Part shown: positions 17,607-25,575 of the stretch, in pieces | Layout: every line of letters starts with the position of its first letter | Position numbering within the stretch: the first letter of the stretch is position 1 | DNA from: an uncultured Bacteroidota bacterium | GTDB lineage: Bacteria > Bacteroidota > Bacteroidia > Bacteroidales > 4484-276 | DNA: 53,058 nt | NCBI GenBank assembly: GCA_903944895.1 | Contig: CAJATL010000026.1 | Location: 1 to 53,058, forward strand | Direction: 5' to 3' | Notes under the pieces: model-generated | Database searches by the model: none | The model's input: only the letters and a program-made list of their open reading frames with translations | What the model was told of the DNA's origin: nothing | Program-made: the position numbers and the translations under genes

Positions 17607-18200
17607 ATGAATTACCTCGCACATTTGTATCTTTCGTTTAAAGATGAAGAAATTATGGTAGGTAATTTTATTGCTGATGCAGTGAAAGGCAGACAAATGG
17701 AGGATTTCCCGGAAAAAATCCGGGCCGGAATAAAGTTGCACAGGCTGATTGACGAATTTACCGACACGCATCCGCTGGTTGAGGTGAGCAAATCAAGGAT
17801 CAGGGCTAACTATCGGAAATATTCAGGTGTTGTTGTGGATATGTATTTCGATCATTTTCTGGCCGCCAACTGGCACGATTTCTCTGACGAAACACTCCTG
17901 TATTTTACGCGTAATTCGTACAAAATGCTTTTCATGCATTACGTTTTGATGCCTCCCCGGATGAAAAAGATTTTACCCCTGATGGCCGCAGGCAACTGGC
18001 TCAACTCTTACGCCAAAACCGACAATATCAGCCTGGCTTTACAGGGTATGTCGCGACGCACAAAGTTTGTTTCCGGAATCGAAAATGGTGGCACCGATCT
18101 GAAAATCCATTATCAGGATTTAGAGGAAGATTTCAGAAAATTCTTCCCGGAACTGATGGCGTTTTCCCGATCCTTCTTAGCTAAAGAATTGGTTTTATAA
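17607..18200 (+). CDS. Acyl carrier protein phosphodiesterase-like protein (AcpH / DUF479)
   Basis: 197 aa, normal AcpH length. Conserved features: MNYLAHLYLSFKDEEIMVGNFIADAVKG at the N-terminus, GIKLHRLIDEFTDTHPLV with His and Asp residues that form the HD-like metal site, and VVDMYFDHFLAANW. In E. coli AcpH removes the 4'-phosphopantetheine arm from holo-ACP. Members in Bacteroidota are annotated by homology only, so the activity here is inferred. The start ATG follows a simple-sequence tract, and no promoter is clear. Confidence 0.85.
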   Translation: MNYLAHLYLSFKDEEIMVGNFIADAVKGRQMEDFPEKIRAGIKLHRLIDEFTDTHPLVEVSKSRIRANYRKYSGVVVDMYFDHFLAANWHDFSDETLLYFTRNSYKMLFMHYVLMPPRMKKILPLMAAGNWLNSYAKTDNISLALQGMSRRTKFVSGIENGGTDLKIHYQDLEEDFRKFFPELMAFSRSFLAKELVL

Positions 18201-18266
18201 AAAACATTGGTGACCGACTAAATTGTTTATCTACGGGGAATTTTTAAGACTATCACATCTCATTAT

Positions 18267-18323
18267 TCTACAATACTTTATCCGCTACGCGGAATTCGCC
18301 GTAGGCGATAAAGTATTGTAGAA
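18267..18323. repeat. 57-bp large inverted repeat with 17-bp perfect arms
   Basis: The arms TTCTACAATACTTTATC and GATAAAGTATTGTAGAA are perfect reverse complements. Between them an imperfect second stem (CGCTACGCGG / GCCGTAGGCG) surrounds a GAATTC centre. It lies 66 bp after the AcpH-like stop; the right end runs into AAAAAA. It could be a strong bidirectional terminator or a tiny mobile hairpin. Confidence 0.75.
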
Positions 18324-18441
18324 AAAAGCACGCCCCCGATTTAAAAATACCTCGTAGAGGTTAAAGAAATCAAGGGTTTCAGGACGATTAAATATTATTA
18401 CCCGGTCACTAGTGATAAAAAACTACTCGTCAAACATTTCT

Positions 18442-18852
18442 TTAACTGAAAACTGTGATTAATAGTTTCCTTCCGCCACCATGATTGCGGAATTCACACA
18501 AAAATATTCCCTGCCAGGTTCCTAGATTGAGCCGCCCGTTGGTTACAGGAATCGTTAAAGATGCTCCGGTAATTACCGACTTGATGTGAGCAGGCATGTC
18601 ATCGGCACCTTCGATGGTATGCCGGTAGTAAGGGGCATTTTCAGGCACATTTTTATCAAAATATTTCTCAAGATCAGTGCGGACCGAAGGATCTGCGTTT
18701 TCGTTAATGGTCAATCCTGCCGAAGTATGCTTGATAAAAATATTGACCATCCCTTTATCTGGCAAAGTGTTCAACTGATTTTCGATATGGCGTGTTATCA
18801 GGTGAATGCCTCGTCTGAATTCAGGCAGCGTGATTTCGTATTGTTCGATCAT
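18442..18852 (-). CDS. YjbQ / UPF0047 family protein (secondary thiamine-phosphate synthase type)
   Basis: 136 aa, full length for the family. Signatures: GMVNIFIKHTSAGLTINENADPSVRTDLE in the middle and LNLGTWQGIFLCEFRNHGGGRK near the C-terminus, which holds the conserved W-Q-x-I-x-L-x-E-F. Some members have weak thiamine-phosphate synthase activity in vivo, but the main role is unknown. It is downstream of citrate synthase on the same strand, with a terminator between, so it is probably transcribed on its own. Confidence 0.92.
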   Translation of the reverse strand: MIEQYEITLPEFRRGIHLITRHIENQLNTLPDKGMVNIFIKHTSAGLTINENADPSVRTDLEKYFDKNVPENAPYYRHTIEGADDMPAHIKSVITGASLTIPVTNGRLNLGTWQGIFLCEFRNHGGGRKLLITVFS

Positions 18853-18881
18853 AGTAATATTGTTCTTTCAAATTCATCTAT

Positions 18882-18919
18882 AAAAAAAAGAGCCCTGAAA
18901 TTTGACCTTCAGAACTCTC
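18882..18919 (-). terminator. Terminator after citrate synthase (minus strand)
   Basis: On the minus strand GAGTTCTGAA-loop-TTTCAGGGCTC forms a stem followed by TTTTTTTTA. It lies 22 bp beyond the citrate synthase stop and just before YjbQ. Confidence 0.75.
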
Positions 18920-18940
18920 CTGTAAAATTTTACCCATAAA

Positions 18941-20278
18941 CTATTCTGATGGGATTTCCTCACCTGGCTCCATTGGCCTGATTCCGGCAATTTTTTCGAG
19001 CATTTCGGTAGTCACCGATTTTGGTCTCTCCAACGGATAACCCAAAGCACGGTCCCAGATAATGTTGGCAGCAATTCCGATTGATCTTCCAACGCCGAAA
19101 AGTACAGTATAAAAATCGTACTCAGTCACTCCATAATGCCACTGGATAACACCAGTCTGGGCATCAAGGTTTGGCCATGGATTTTTTGCTTTTCCCTGTT
19201 CTTTAAGAATTGGTGGCACAACTTTATAAAGCAGGTCAACATACTTAAACAATGGATCGTTGGGCATATTTTTCAAACAAAAATCGCGCTGAATGGTGTA
19301 GCGTGGATCAGTCTTTCTCAACACAGCATGCCCATAACCCGGAATAACCTGGCCCGAGTTAAGCGTATCCCAGACAAATTGTTTCATTTCGTCTTCGGTT
19401 GGGATTTCATCACCCATTTTATCTTTAACCTCCTGCAACCAAACAAGAACTTCCTGATTTGCCAAACCGTGCAAAGGTCCGGCAAGGCCATTGACCATCG
19501 ACGAAATCGACATATAAATATCGGCAAGTGTACTTGCAACAAGGTGGCCTGTATGAGCACTTACGTTTCCGCTTTCATGATCGGCATGAATGATAAAATG
19601 AAGCCGGGATACATCATCATAAGGTTTGGGTTTACCCATCATATGAGCAAAATCAGCACCAATATCAAGGCTTGGATTTGATTGAATGCGTTTTCCTTCG
19701 CGATACAACTTTGCATGAATGTAGGTGGCAATCTCAGGAAGTTTAGCCAACAAATTCAATGCATCCTCATACATCGGATCCCAAAGATTATTTTTATTAA
19801 TGCCGGCAGCATGTTTTTTGGCGAAGAACGATTCGCGGCTCATGGCAAGAATTGCATTCGAGAAAATGGCCATCGGATGGCTGCAGCAAGGCGAAGCATC
19901 AATAACTTCGTAAACATAACGAGGCACAATCCTGCGCTTTCTAAACTCGTCAACAACATCCATAACTTCAGCGTCGGTGGGCACATCACCGGTAAGCAGT
20001 AAATAAAACAATCCTTCAACAAAAGGCATTTCGCTACCTTTTGGTTTTGGAAGTTTTTCGAAAACCTCCTGTAGCGTAAACCCACGATAGCGGATCCCTT
20101 CATTTGGATCAAGATAAGAAATATCAGTAACCAGACTTTTTATCCCGCGCATTCCTCCGATTATCTGACCAATGGTGACCTGATCGACCACAACATGACC
20201 AAATTCATGCAACAAACGCTGAGTCCTTGGGCGGTGCTCGTCAATTTTTTGTTGTAATTTTATTTTTAAATTACTCAT
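18941..20278 (-). CDS. gltA: Citrate synthase, eukaryotic/mitochondrial-like type
   Basis: 445 aa, longer than the ~430-aa hexameric bacterial enzyme and collinear with the mitochondrial type. Catalytic His in IIHADHESGNVSAHT, second His in VIPGYGHAVLRKTDPR, and the Asp in PNLDAQTGVIQWHYG are all present, and the C-terminal RALGYPLERPKSVTTEML is close to animal and fungal enzymes. It condenses oxaloacetate and acetyl-CoA to citrate. It is followed upstream on the same strand by isocitrate dehydrogenase (95 bp gap), giving the oxidative entry of the TCA cycle. The NADH-binding residues of Gram-negative type II enzymes are not expected in this class. Confidence 0.95.
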   Translation of the reverse strand: MSNLKIKLQQKIDEHRPRTQRLLHEFGHVVVDQVTIGQIIGGMRGIKSLVTDISYLDPNEGIRYRGFTLQEVFEKLPKPKGSEMPFVEGLFYLLLTGDVPTDAEVMDVVDEFRKRRIVPRYVYEVIDASPCCSHPMAIFSNAILAMSRESFFAKKHAAGINKNNLWDPMYEDALNLLAKLPEIATYIHAKLYREGKRIQSNPSLDIGADFAHMMGKPKPYDDVSRLHFIIHADHESGNVSAHTGHLVASTLADIYMSISSMVNGLAGPLHGLANQEVLVWLQEVKDKMGDEIPTEDEMKQFVWDTLNSGQVIPGYGHAVLRKTDPRYTIQRDFCLKNMPNDPLFKYVDLLYKVVPPILKEQGKAKNPWPNLDAQTGVIQWHYGVTEYDFYTVLFGVGRSIGIAANIIWDRALGYPLERPKSVTTEMLEKIAGIRPMEPGEEIPSE

Positions 20279-20373
20279 TTTAATGTAGTTAGAATATTAT
20301 GCAAATATGTTTTTTGACTTGTTAAAAATAGTAAATAATTGAGATGTAACACGGTCATTCTCTTTTATCCTGA

Positions 20374-21603
20374 TTATTTTGTAAGTTTTAGTTTAAGATT
20401 TTCATCCAATGCATTAAGAAAATCTTCGGTATTAAGATATTGATCAGTTTTCACTGAATTTCCAAACGCAATCATTGCAAGGTCCTTGGTCATTTTGCCT
20501 GATTCGACAGTTTCGATACACACTTCTTCGAGCGTATTGGCAAATTTTATGAGTTGCTCGTTTCCATCGAGTTTGCCACGATGCGCAAGGCCACGTGTCC
20601 AGGCAAAAATAGATGCAATTGGATTCGTGGAAGTAGGCTTCCCTTTTTGATGTTCCCTGTAATGCCGCGTAACAGTGCCGTGTGCAGCTTCGGCCTCGAT
20701 GGTCTTTCCGTCGGGTGTAACAAGCACCGAAGTCATCAAACCCAATGAGCCAAAACCCTGAGCCACCGTATCCGATTGAACATCACCATCATAATTTTTA
20801 CATGCCCACACAAAATTTCCGGGCCATTTAAGCGCCGAAGCAACCATATCATCAATCAGGCGATGCTCGTAAGTAATTCCGAGTGCTTTAAATCTTGACT
20901 GATAATCCTGCTCAAAAACTTCCTGAAAAATATCTTTAAACCGTCCGTCGTATTTTTTAAGAATGGTGTTTTTTGTAGAAAGATAAAGCGGCCATTTTTT
21001 TTGCAGCGCCATATTGAAGCATGAATGCGCAAAACCGGTGATGGATTCATCGGTATTGTACATGGCAAGCGCTACACCGTCGCCCTTAAAATCGTAAACA
21101 TTAAATGATTGGGGGGAATCGCCATTCTCGGGTGTAAAGGTGATGGTGAGTTTTCCTTTGCCTTTTACCAGAAAATCGGTTGCGCGGTACTGATCGCCAA
21201 AAGCATGACGACCGATACAAATCGGGGCTGTCCAGCCTGGCACTAAGCGCGGAATGTTATTGATGAGAATCGGTTCCCGAAAAACTGTACCATCCAGAAT
21301 ATTCCTGATTGTTCCGTTTGGTGAGCGATACATTTCTTTAAGCCCAAACTCGGTTACACGGTTTTCGTCAGGTGTAATCGTGGCACATTTAATGCCAACG
21401 TTGTATTTAAGAATAGCATTGGCGGCATCAACGGTTATCTGATCGTTTGTTTCGTCGCGTTTTTCTATTCCCAGATCGTAATATTTGATGTCGATATCCA
21501 GGTAAGGGAAAATGAGTTTTTCTTTGATAAATTTCCAGATTACCCTGGTCATTTCATCGCCATCAAGCTCGACAACAGGGTTTAATACTTTGATTTTTTC
21601 CAT
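20374..21603 (-). CDS. icd: NADP-dependent isocitrate dehydrogenase (eukaryote-like dimeric type)
   Basis: 409 aa. Features: [21 protein letters not shown] at the N-terminus, the substrate loop [32 protein letters not shown], and the NADP-site segment [13 protein letters not shown], split in the family as [14 protein letters not shown]. The sequence is of the dimeric type shared with mitochondrial and cytosolic eukaryotic enzymes rather than E. coli Icd. It oxidatively decarboxylates isocitrate to 2-oxoglutarate, producing NADPH. It lies directly upstream of citrate synthase. A TAAATTTG box on the minus strand (21681-21688) may be its -7 element, but no TTTG lies at the right distance. Confidence 0.95.
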   Translation of the reverse strand: MEKIKVLNPVVELDGDEMTRVIWKFIKEKLIFPYLDIDIKYYDLGIEKRDETNDQITVDAANAILKYNVGIKCATITPDENRVTEFGLKEMYRSPNGTIRNILDGTVFREPILINNIPRLVPGWTAPICIGRHAFGDQYRATDFLVKGKGKLTITFTPENGDSPQSFNVYDFKGDGVALAMYNTDESITGFAHSCFNMALQKKWPLYLSTKNTILKKYDGRFKDIFQEVFEQDYQSRFKALGITYEHRLIDDMVASALKWPGNFVWACKNYDGDVQSDTVAQGFGSLGLMTSVLVTPDGKTIEAEAAHGTVTRHYREHQKGKPTSTNPIASIFAWTRGLAHRGKLDGNEQLIKFANTLEEVCIETVESGKMTKDLAMIAFGNSVKTDQYLNTEDFLNALDENLKLKLTK

Positions 21604-21827
21604 TTCGATGATTTAATATTAGTGATGTGTGCAGGAATTTGTAAAATATGAATGTAGTTGAATAGGTTGCTGCGACCGTGCAAATTTATAAAAGTGTAAT
21701 TACTGATTTACATCTGCCAGAAAATAATTATGATTAATTAACGACCAAAAAAAGAGCCCGGAATTCTGTTAATGCAAATTTCACTTCCGGTTTTGAAATA
21801 TTTTTTTCAAAATCTTTTATTTCCCGA

Positions 21828-21861
21828 TTTGGGATAACAACGAAAAAATTGTATAGTTTTG
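21828..21861 (+). promoter_or_regulatory. Candidate promoter of the sigma-54 response regulator (TTTG ... TAGTTTTG)
   Basis: TTTG at 21828-21831 and TAGTTTTG at 21854-21861 fit the Bacteroidota -33/-7 pattern with 22 bp between. The gene starts at 21879, so the leader would be very short. Confidence 0.4.
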
Positions 21862-21878
21862 GAAAAAATTGTTCATAC

Positions 21879-23225
21879 ATGAATCCATTTAAAGTTTTTG
21901 TTGTCGAAGATGATCCGTTTTATGGCGAAATGTTGAAATACCATATCAGCCTGAATCCGGATTATGTGGTTGAGAAATTTGAAACCGGAAAAGATTTTCT
22001 TCATAATTTGTACAAAAATCCTTCAGTAATTTCATTGGATTATTCACTTCCCGATATGTCGGGTCTCGATGTATTAAAGAAAGTAAAGGAATTCAATCCC
22101 GAAATACCTGTAATTATTGTTTCAGGTCAGGAAGATGTTTCCACGGCAGTAATCCTGCTTAAAGAAGGAGCCTACGATTATTTTGTAAAAGACGACGACA
22201 CCAAAGACCGTATCTGGAATGCCCTGAAAAATATCAGGGAAAAGGTAAAACTTGAGAATCAGATTGATGTCTTAAAGGAAGAAATTGGGAAAAAATACAA
22301 GTTTGGGAATATAATCAAAGGAAATAGCCCCGAAATTAAGCACATCTTTGCCCTGATCGAAAAAGCTATTTCGACAAATATCATTGTATCAATTGCCGGA
22401 GAAACAGGCACAGGCAAGGACCTTGTTGCAAAAGCCATCCATTATAATTCGCCACGTGGCAAGCACCCTTACATCGCAATCAATGTTTCGGCAATTCCAA
22501 AAGAACTTATCGAGAGCGAGTTATTTGGTTTCGAAAAAGGTGCTTTTACTGGCGCTAACACCCGGAAATTAGGGAAATTCGAAGAAGCTGGAAAAGGAAC
22601 GCTTTTTCTTGATGAAGTTGGCGAAATGGACCTTAACATGCAGGCAAAATTACTTCGCGTGCTTCAGGAAAGGGAATTAACACGCATCGGAGGACATCAT
22701 CTTGTTAAAGTTGAAGCCCGCATTCTTGTTGCCACCAACCGCAATCTTGCCGAAGAAGTTCAAAAAGGAAATTTCAGGCAAGACCTTTATTACCGGCTTT
22801 TAGGACTACCAATTTTTCTGCCGCCACTCCGAAATCGCGGAAACGATATTTTAATTTTGGCTAAATATTTTACTGATGAGTTTTGTGAAGAAAATAATAT
22901 TCCTAAAAAAACCATTTCTCAACACGCGCAGGAAAAACTGCTTGGCTACGCTTATCCGGGAAATGCCCGCGAATTAAAGGCAATGATGGAACTAGCAACC
23001 GTAATGTCGAATACTCCGGTTATTGATGACACCGACATCTCATTCAGTTCGCCAAATCGCTCCAACGACTTCCTGCTTGATGCCGAAGATTCGCTTGTAG
23101 GCTATAACCGTAAAATCATCAGGTATTTCCTTGATAAATACGACAACAATATCATCAAAGTAGCAAGAAAACTGGATATTGGAAAGTCAACAATCTATCG
23201 GATGATGAAAAACAATGAACTTTAA
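21879..23225 (+). CDS. Sigma-54-dependent response regulator (REC-AAA+-HTH, NtrC family)
   Basis: 448 aa from ATG 21879 (MNPFKVFVVEDD); an upstream TTG at 21849 would add ten residues and is unlikely. The REC domain (residues ~1-120) has the acidic pair VVEDD, phospho-acceptor Asp in VISLDYSLPD and the Lys in YDYFVKDDD. The AAA+ domain (~135-370) has Walker A GETGTGKD, the sigma-54 contact loop GAFTGA, and Walker B GTLFLDEVGEMD. The C-terminus is a Fis-like HTH (VARKLDIGKSTIYRMM). It activates RpoN-dependent promoters. No histidine kinase is adjacent, but an Hpt protein gene follows, overlapping or directly abutting. Confidence 0.93.
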   Translation: MNPFKVFVVEDDPFYGEMLKYHISLNPDYVVEKFETGKDFLHNLYKNPSVISLDYSLPDMSGLDVLKKVKEFNPEIPVIIVSGQEDVSTAVILLKEGAYDYFVKDDDTKDRIWNALKNIREKVKLENQIDVLKEEIGKKYKFGNIIKGNSPEIKHIFALIEKAISTNIIVSIAGETGTGKDLVAKAIHYNSPRGKHPYIAINVSAIPKELIESELFGFEKGAFTGANTRKLGKFEEAGKGTLFLDEVGEMDLNMQAKLLRVLQERELTRIGGHHLVKVEARILVATNRNLAEEVQKGNFRQDLYYRLLGLPIFLPPLRNRGNDILILAKYFTDEFCEENNIPKKTISQHAQEKLLGYAYPGNARELKAMMELATVMSNTPVIDDTDISFSSPNRSNDFLLDAEDSLVGYNRKIIRYFLDKYDNNIIKVARKLDIGKSTIYRMMKNNEL

Positions 23226-23235
23226 AACCCGGTGT

Positions 23236-23583
23236 ATGAAAACCAATAAACTTTATGATCTTAGGCAATTAATCGATATCGTTGGTGATGAGGATGGCCT
23301 GCAAAAAATGGTAACAATCTTTGTGGAATCTACTCCCCGGATTATGGATGATCTGAACGAAAATCTGCTGACAAACAACTTCGAAATGATTGCTCATAAC
23401 GCACACAAAATGAAAGCATCCATCGATATGATGAAAATTGTTTCGCTACATGATGTTATCAGAAAAATCGATAAACCCGAAAAAGTTCTGGAGAACAAGA
23501 CTGATCTTAAAGAAATCGTAGGATTTATCAAGATCACCCTCGATAGTGTTTTTGCCGATTTAAAAAAAGAATTTTCGTTATAA
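23236..23583 (+). CDS. Hpt (histidine phosphotransfer) domain protein
   Basis: 115 aa from ATG 23236; ATG 23215 would give 122 aa and overlap the response regulator by 11 bp. The all-helical sequence carries IAHNAHKMKASIDMM, which fits the HxxK motif with His as phosphoryl acceptor, near the middle of a ~110-residue four-helix bundle. It presumably passes phosphate between a hybrid kinase elsewhere and the adjacent NtrC-type regulator. Its 3' end overlaps the convergent HAD gene by 6 bp (23578-23583). Confidence 0.8.
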   Translation: MKTNKLYDLRQLIDIVGDEDGLQKMVTIFVESTPRIMDDLNENLLTNNFEMIAHNAHKMKASIDMMKIVSLHDVIRKIDKPEKVLENKTDLKEIVGFIKITLDSVFADLKKEFSL

Positions 23584-24216
23584 CCTGATATTTAACGACT
23601 CATCAAACAAATCTGATAGATTTTCACCCGGTGAAAGGAAGTGAGAGGTTAAGCCATACCGTTCGGCACTTTCGGTATTTTGAATGGTATCATCAATAAA
23701 CAAAGCATTTTCACGGGTAAATCCATTATCAGAAATCAATTTTACAAAAATCTCCCTGTCAGGTTTTCGCATCCCTATTTTAAAGGACCAATATGATTTA
23801 TCAAACAGATTCTCAAAGCCATACCCAAATTTTTTGATAAACTGAGCCGAGTAAAAATTGTAATGAATGGCGTTGGTGTTACTTAGCAAAAAAAGCCGAT
23901 ACCTGGATCTGAGTTTTTGGAGCAGACTAATTTTATCGTAATAATAATCCACTAAAATACTGTTCCAGAGTTCATCTATTTTGCCCGGGGAAATGTTTTT
24001 TCCAATTAAACAGGTAACTTTTTCCCTGAAATCATGATCCGATATCCGACTGGTTTCGAGGTCACAAAATAATGAATTCTGGCTGGCCTGTGAGTACAGA
24101 TTTTCAAAACCCACAATTTTCTCCTCTAAAAAAGCTCGTTTCTGCCGTTCAAAATCGATCTGATAAATCACGCCACCAAAATCAAATACCACATTATGAA
24201 TGTTTTCTGATTTCAT
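23578..24216 (-). CDS. HAD-superfamily hydrolase (subfamily IA)
   Basis: 212 aa. Motif I is VVFDFGGVIY, where the first Asp is the nucleophile and the usual second Asp (DxD) is Gly, as in the haloacid dehalogenase / epoxide-hydrolase-like subset. Motif II is FLLSNTN, the motif III Lys is in GMRKPDREIF, and motif IV is LFIDDTIQN. A helical cap occupies residues ~15-85. It is a phosphatase or dehalogenase-like enzyme acting on a small molecule; substrate unknown. It is convergent with the Hpt gene. Confidence 0.88.
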   Translation of the reverse strand: MKSENIHNVVFDFGGVIYQIDFERQKRAFLEEKIVGFENLYSQASQNSLFCDLETSRISDHDFREKVTCLIGKNISPGKIDELWNSILVDYYYDKISLLQKLRSRYRLFLLSNTNAIHYNFYSAQFIKKFGYGFENLFDKSYWSFKIGMRKPDREIFVKLISDNGFTRENALFIDDTIQNTESAERYGLTSHFLSPGENLSDLFDESLNIRL

Positions 24217-24358
24217 TTTTTATTTTAAAAATGTTTGCGGCTAAAATAGTCAAACTTCAACAACCAATAAATTACAACGAAATATTAAATTTTTGTTGGG
24301 GATTTATCACAAAACACTATTTTTGCAATCCTTTTATAAAATACCATGATAAAAGTGA

Positions 24359-24432
24359 GGGCCTATAGCTCAGTTGGTTAGAGCAACTGACTCATAATCA
24401 GTAGGTCCCTGGTTCAAGTCCAGGTGGGCCCA
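24359..24432 (+). tRNA. tRNA with CAT anticodon, probably tRNA-Ile2 (CAU, lysidine-modified)
   Basis: A 74-nt cloverleaf. Acceptor GGGCCTA pairs with TGGGCCC, the D-arm is GCTCAGTTGGTTAGAGC, the anticodon stem ACTGA/TCAGT frames CTCATAA (anticodon CAT), the T-arm is CCTGGTTCAAGTCCAGG, and the discriminator is A. No encoded CCA. The acceptor and D-arm look like tRNA-Ile, so Ile2 is favoured over elongator Met, but this is not certain. Its 3' end is the integration site of the element that follows. Confidence 0.9.
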
Positions 24433-24435
24433 CAA
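24421..24435 (+). repeat. Attachment-site core, tRNA end (CAGGTGGGCCCACAA)
   Basis: A 15-bp direct repeat made of the last 12 nt of the tRNA gene plus 3 nt. It is repeated exactly at 29685-29699 and again at 30148-30162. The first two copies bound the integrative element. Confidence 0.85.
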
Positions 24436-24446
24436 CAAAATAACAG

Positions 24447-24484
24447 AAAGCCTTGTAAATTAGATATTTACAGGGCTTTTTAAT
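24447..24484 (+). terminator. Terminator following the tRNA, inside the element's left end
   Basis: AAAGCCTTGTAAAT pairs with ATTTACAGGGCTTT, followed by TTTAATTT. Because it lies just inside the attachment core, the element supplies this terminator to the host tRNA. Confidence 0.75.
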
Positions 24485-24488
24485 TTGA

Positions 24489-24513
24489 TAGCTAACAAAT
24501 AACTAACAAAAAT
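24489..24513. repeat. 25-bp arm-type repeat, left copy
   Basis: The 25-bp sequence beginning TAGCTAACAAAT is identical and in the same orientation at 29546-29570, 54 bp inside the left core. Likely an integrase arm-binding site. Confidence 0.75.
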
Positions 24514-24543
24514 CAGTTTTTCAAGCCTATTTTCAGCCTGTTT

Positions 24544-25158
24544 TCATAATATAAGCCAGCCCCTTTTCATGCAATATTTTCCAAAATCAAGGAATCTTCT
24601 TTGATCAAGGATTTCCTTTTTTGCTTCCAGAAAGTTAATTCTTTTTAACAATCTTGTTTCCTTTCCCTGATAATGGCTTTTCCTTTGCATTTGGTAACAT
24701 TCTTCAAGCTTCCTTTCAGCTTCAAAATATCTGGAATTATGATAATCCTTTTTGCTGGAAATCTGGGATTGATAAAATATCCTGATCTGATAGGCTTTCC
24801 TTGCTTTGAAGTAAAGGCTTCCATAACATCTGTAAATAATCCGGCTTCTTCTTCCTGATCTGGGGCAAATGAAATAGTAAATTTCCCCCTTTCCCAGATT
24901 GCTGGGGATTGAATCCAGCCATATCTTGTAATCCAGATTTTGAATTTCCCCTGATGAATCTTTCATCTGATAAGCCAGCCTGATAAATTGCTTTTCTTTT
25001 GTTAATTCTGAATAAATGTTGATTGTACTTCCACTATTCCAAGAAATACTACTTTGAATAATACAGCCTTTCTGAATGTAGCCAGCCTTGAAAAGATAGC
25101 TTAATTCCAGCCTTTGGGCCCCTGAAGTAGTTACTTTGCCTGAAGAATTTCTTCCCAT
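24544..25158 (-). CDS. Unknown mobile-element protein with degenerate zinc-ribbon-like segment
   Basis: 204 aa, last gene of the element. The N-terminus reads MGRNSSGKVTTSGAQRLELSYLFKAGYIQ. A central segment (about residues 95-135: FICPRSGRRSRIIY ... LYFKARKAYQ) has the layout of a zinc ribbon found in mobile-element proteins, but only Cys98 of the expected Cys pairs is present; the others are Ser101 and Ala119/Ala122. The C-terminal third is basic and helical. From memory, similar proteins accompany integrative elements in Bacteroidota; no function is known to me. Arg is encoded almost only by AGA/AGG, as in the whole element. Confidence 0.6.
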   Translation of the reverse strand: MGRNSSGKVTTSGAQRLELSYLFKAGYIQKGCIIQSSISWNSGSTINIYSELTKEKQFIRLAYQMKDSSGEIQNLDYKIWLDSIPSNLGKGEIYYFICPRSGRRSRIIYRCYGSLYFKARKAYQIRIFYQSQISSKKDYHNSRYFEAERKLEECYQMQRKSHYQGKETRLLKRINFLEAKKEILDQRRFLDFGKYCMKRGWLIL

Positions 25159-25283
25159 TTTTACTTGATTTTTGAAAATAGCCTAAATCCTTAAAGATAA
25201 AAAGCCCTTGATTCTTCTGCTTTCTTAGTGTATCAAGGCTTTCAGGCTGTTTTTATTGTTTGCATTTGTGTAAAGTTTTATTC

Positions 25284-25523
25284 CTAATCAGGAAGCCCTT
25301 CTTCCCATTCTTTTATTCCATTATCCCAGGCTGATAGATCAATTTCAAATTCAGGAATTTCAATTTCAAATTCAGGAATTTCAATCTTCCATTCTGATAA
25401 TTCCTTTTCCCATTTGATCATTCTTTTTTTCCAATCAGAAAGTTCTTGATTCCAATCAGGAAGTTCAATCTTCAATTCTTGAAGATCTTCTTCCTTCATT
25501 CCTGTATGTTTTGCTTTGTTCAT
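25284..25523 (-). CDS. Small Trp-rich repetitive protein of unknown function
   Basis: 79 aa from ATG 25523; the frame is open further up to 25619, but that would overlap the replication gene. The protein is a string of short W-containing repeats of the form LPDWNQELSDWKK, ELSEWKIEIPEFEI, EIPEFEIDLSAWDNGIKEWEEG, strongly acidic and with no Cys, and almost no Val or Thr. It resembles a beta-solenoid or short-repeat adaptor more than an enzyme. It lies 52 bp after the replication gene in the same direction. I do not recognise the family. Confidence 0.5.
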   Translation of the reverse strand: MNKAKHTGMKEEDLQELKIELPDWNQELSDWKKRMIKWEKELSEWKIEIPEFEIEIPEFEIDLSAWDNGIKEWEEGLPD

Positions 25524-25575
25524 AAGGATAAGATTTCTTCCCCTTTTTAATACCATAGAAAAGGATTCCTGTTTT

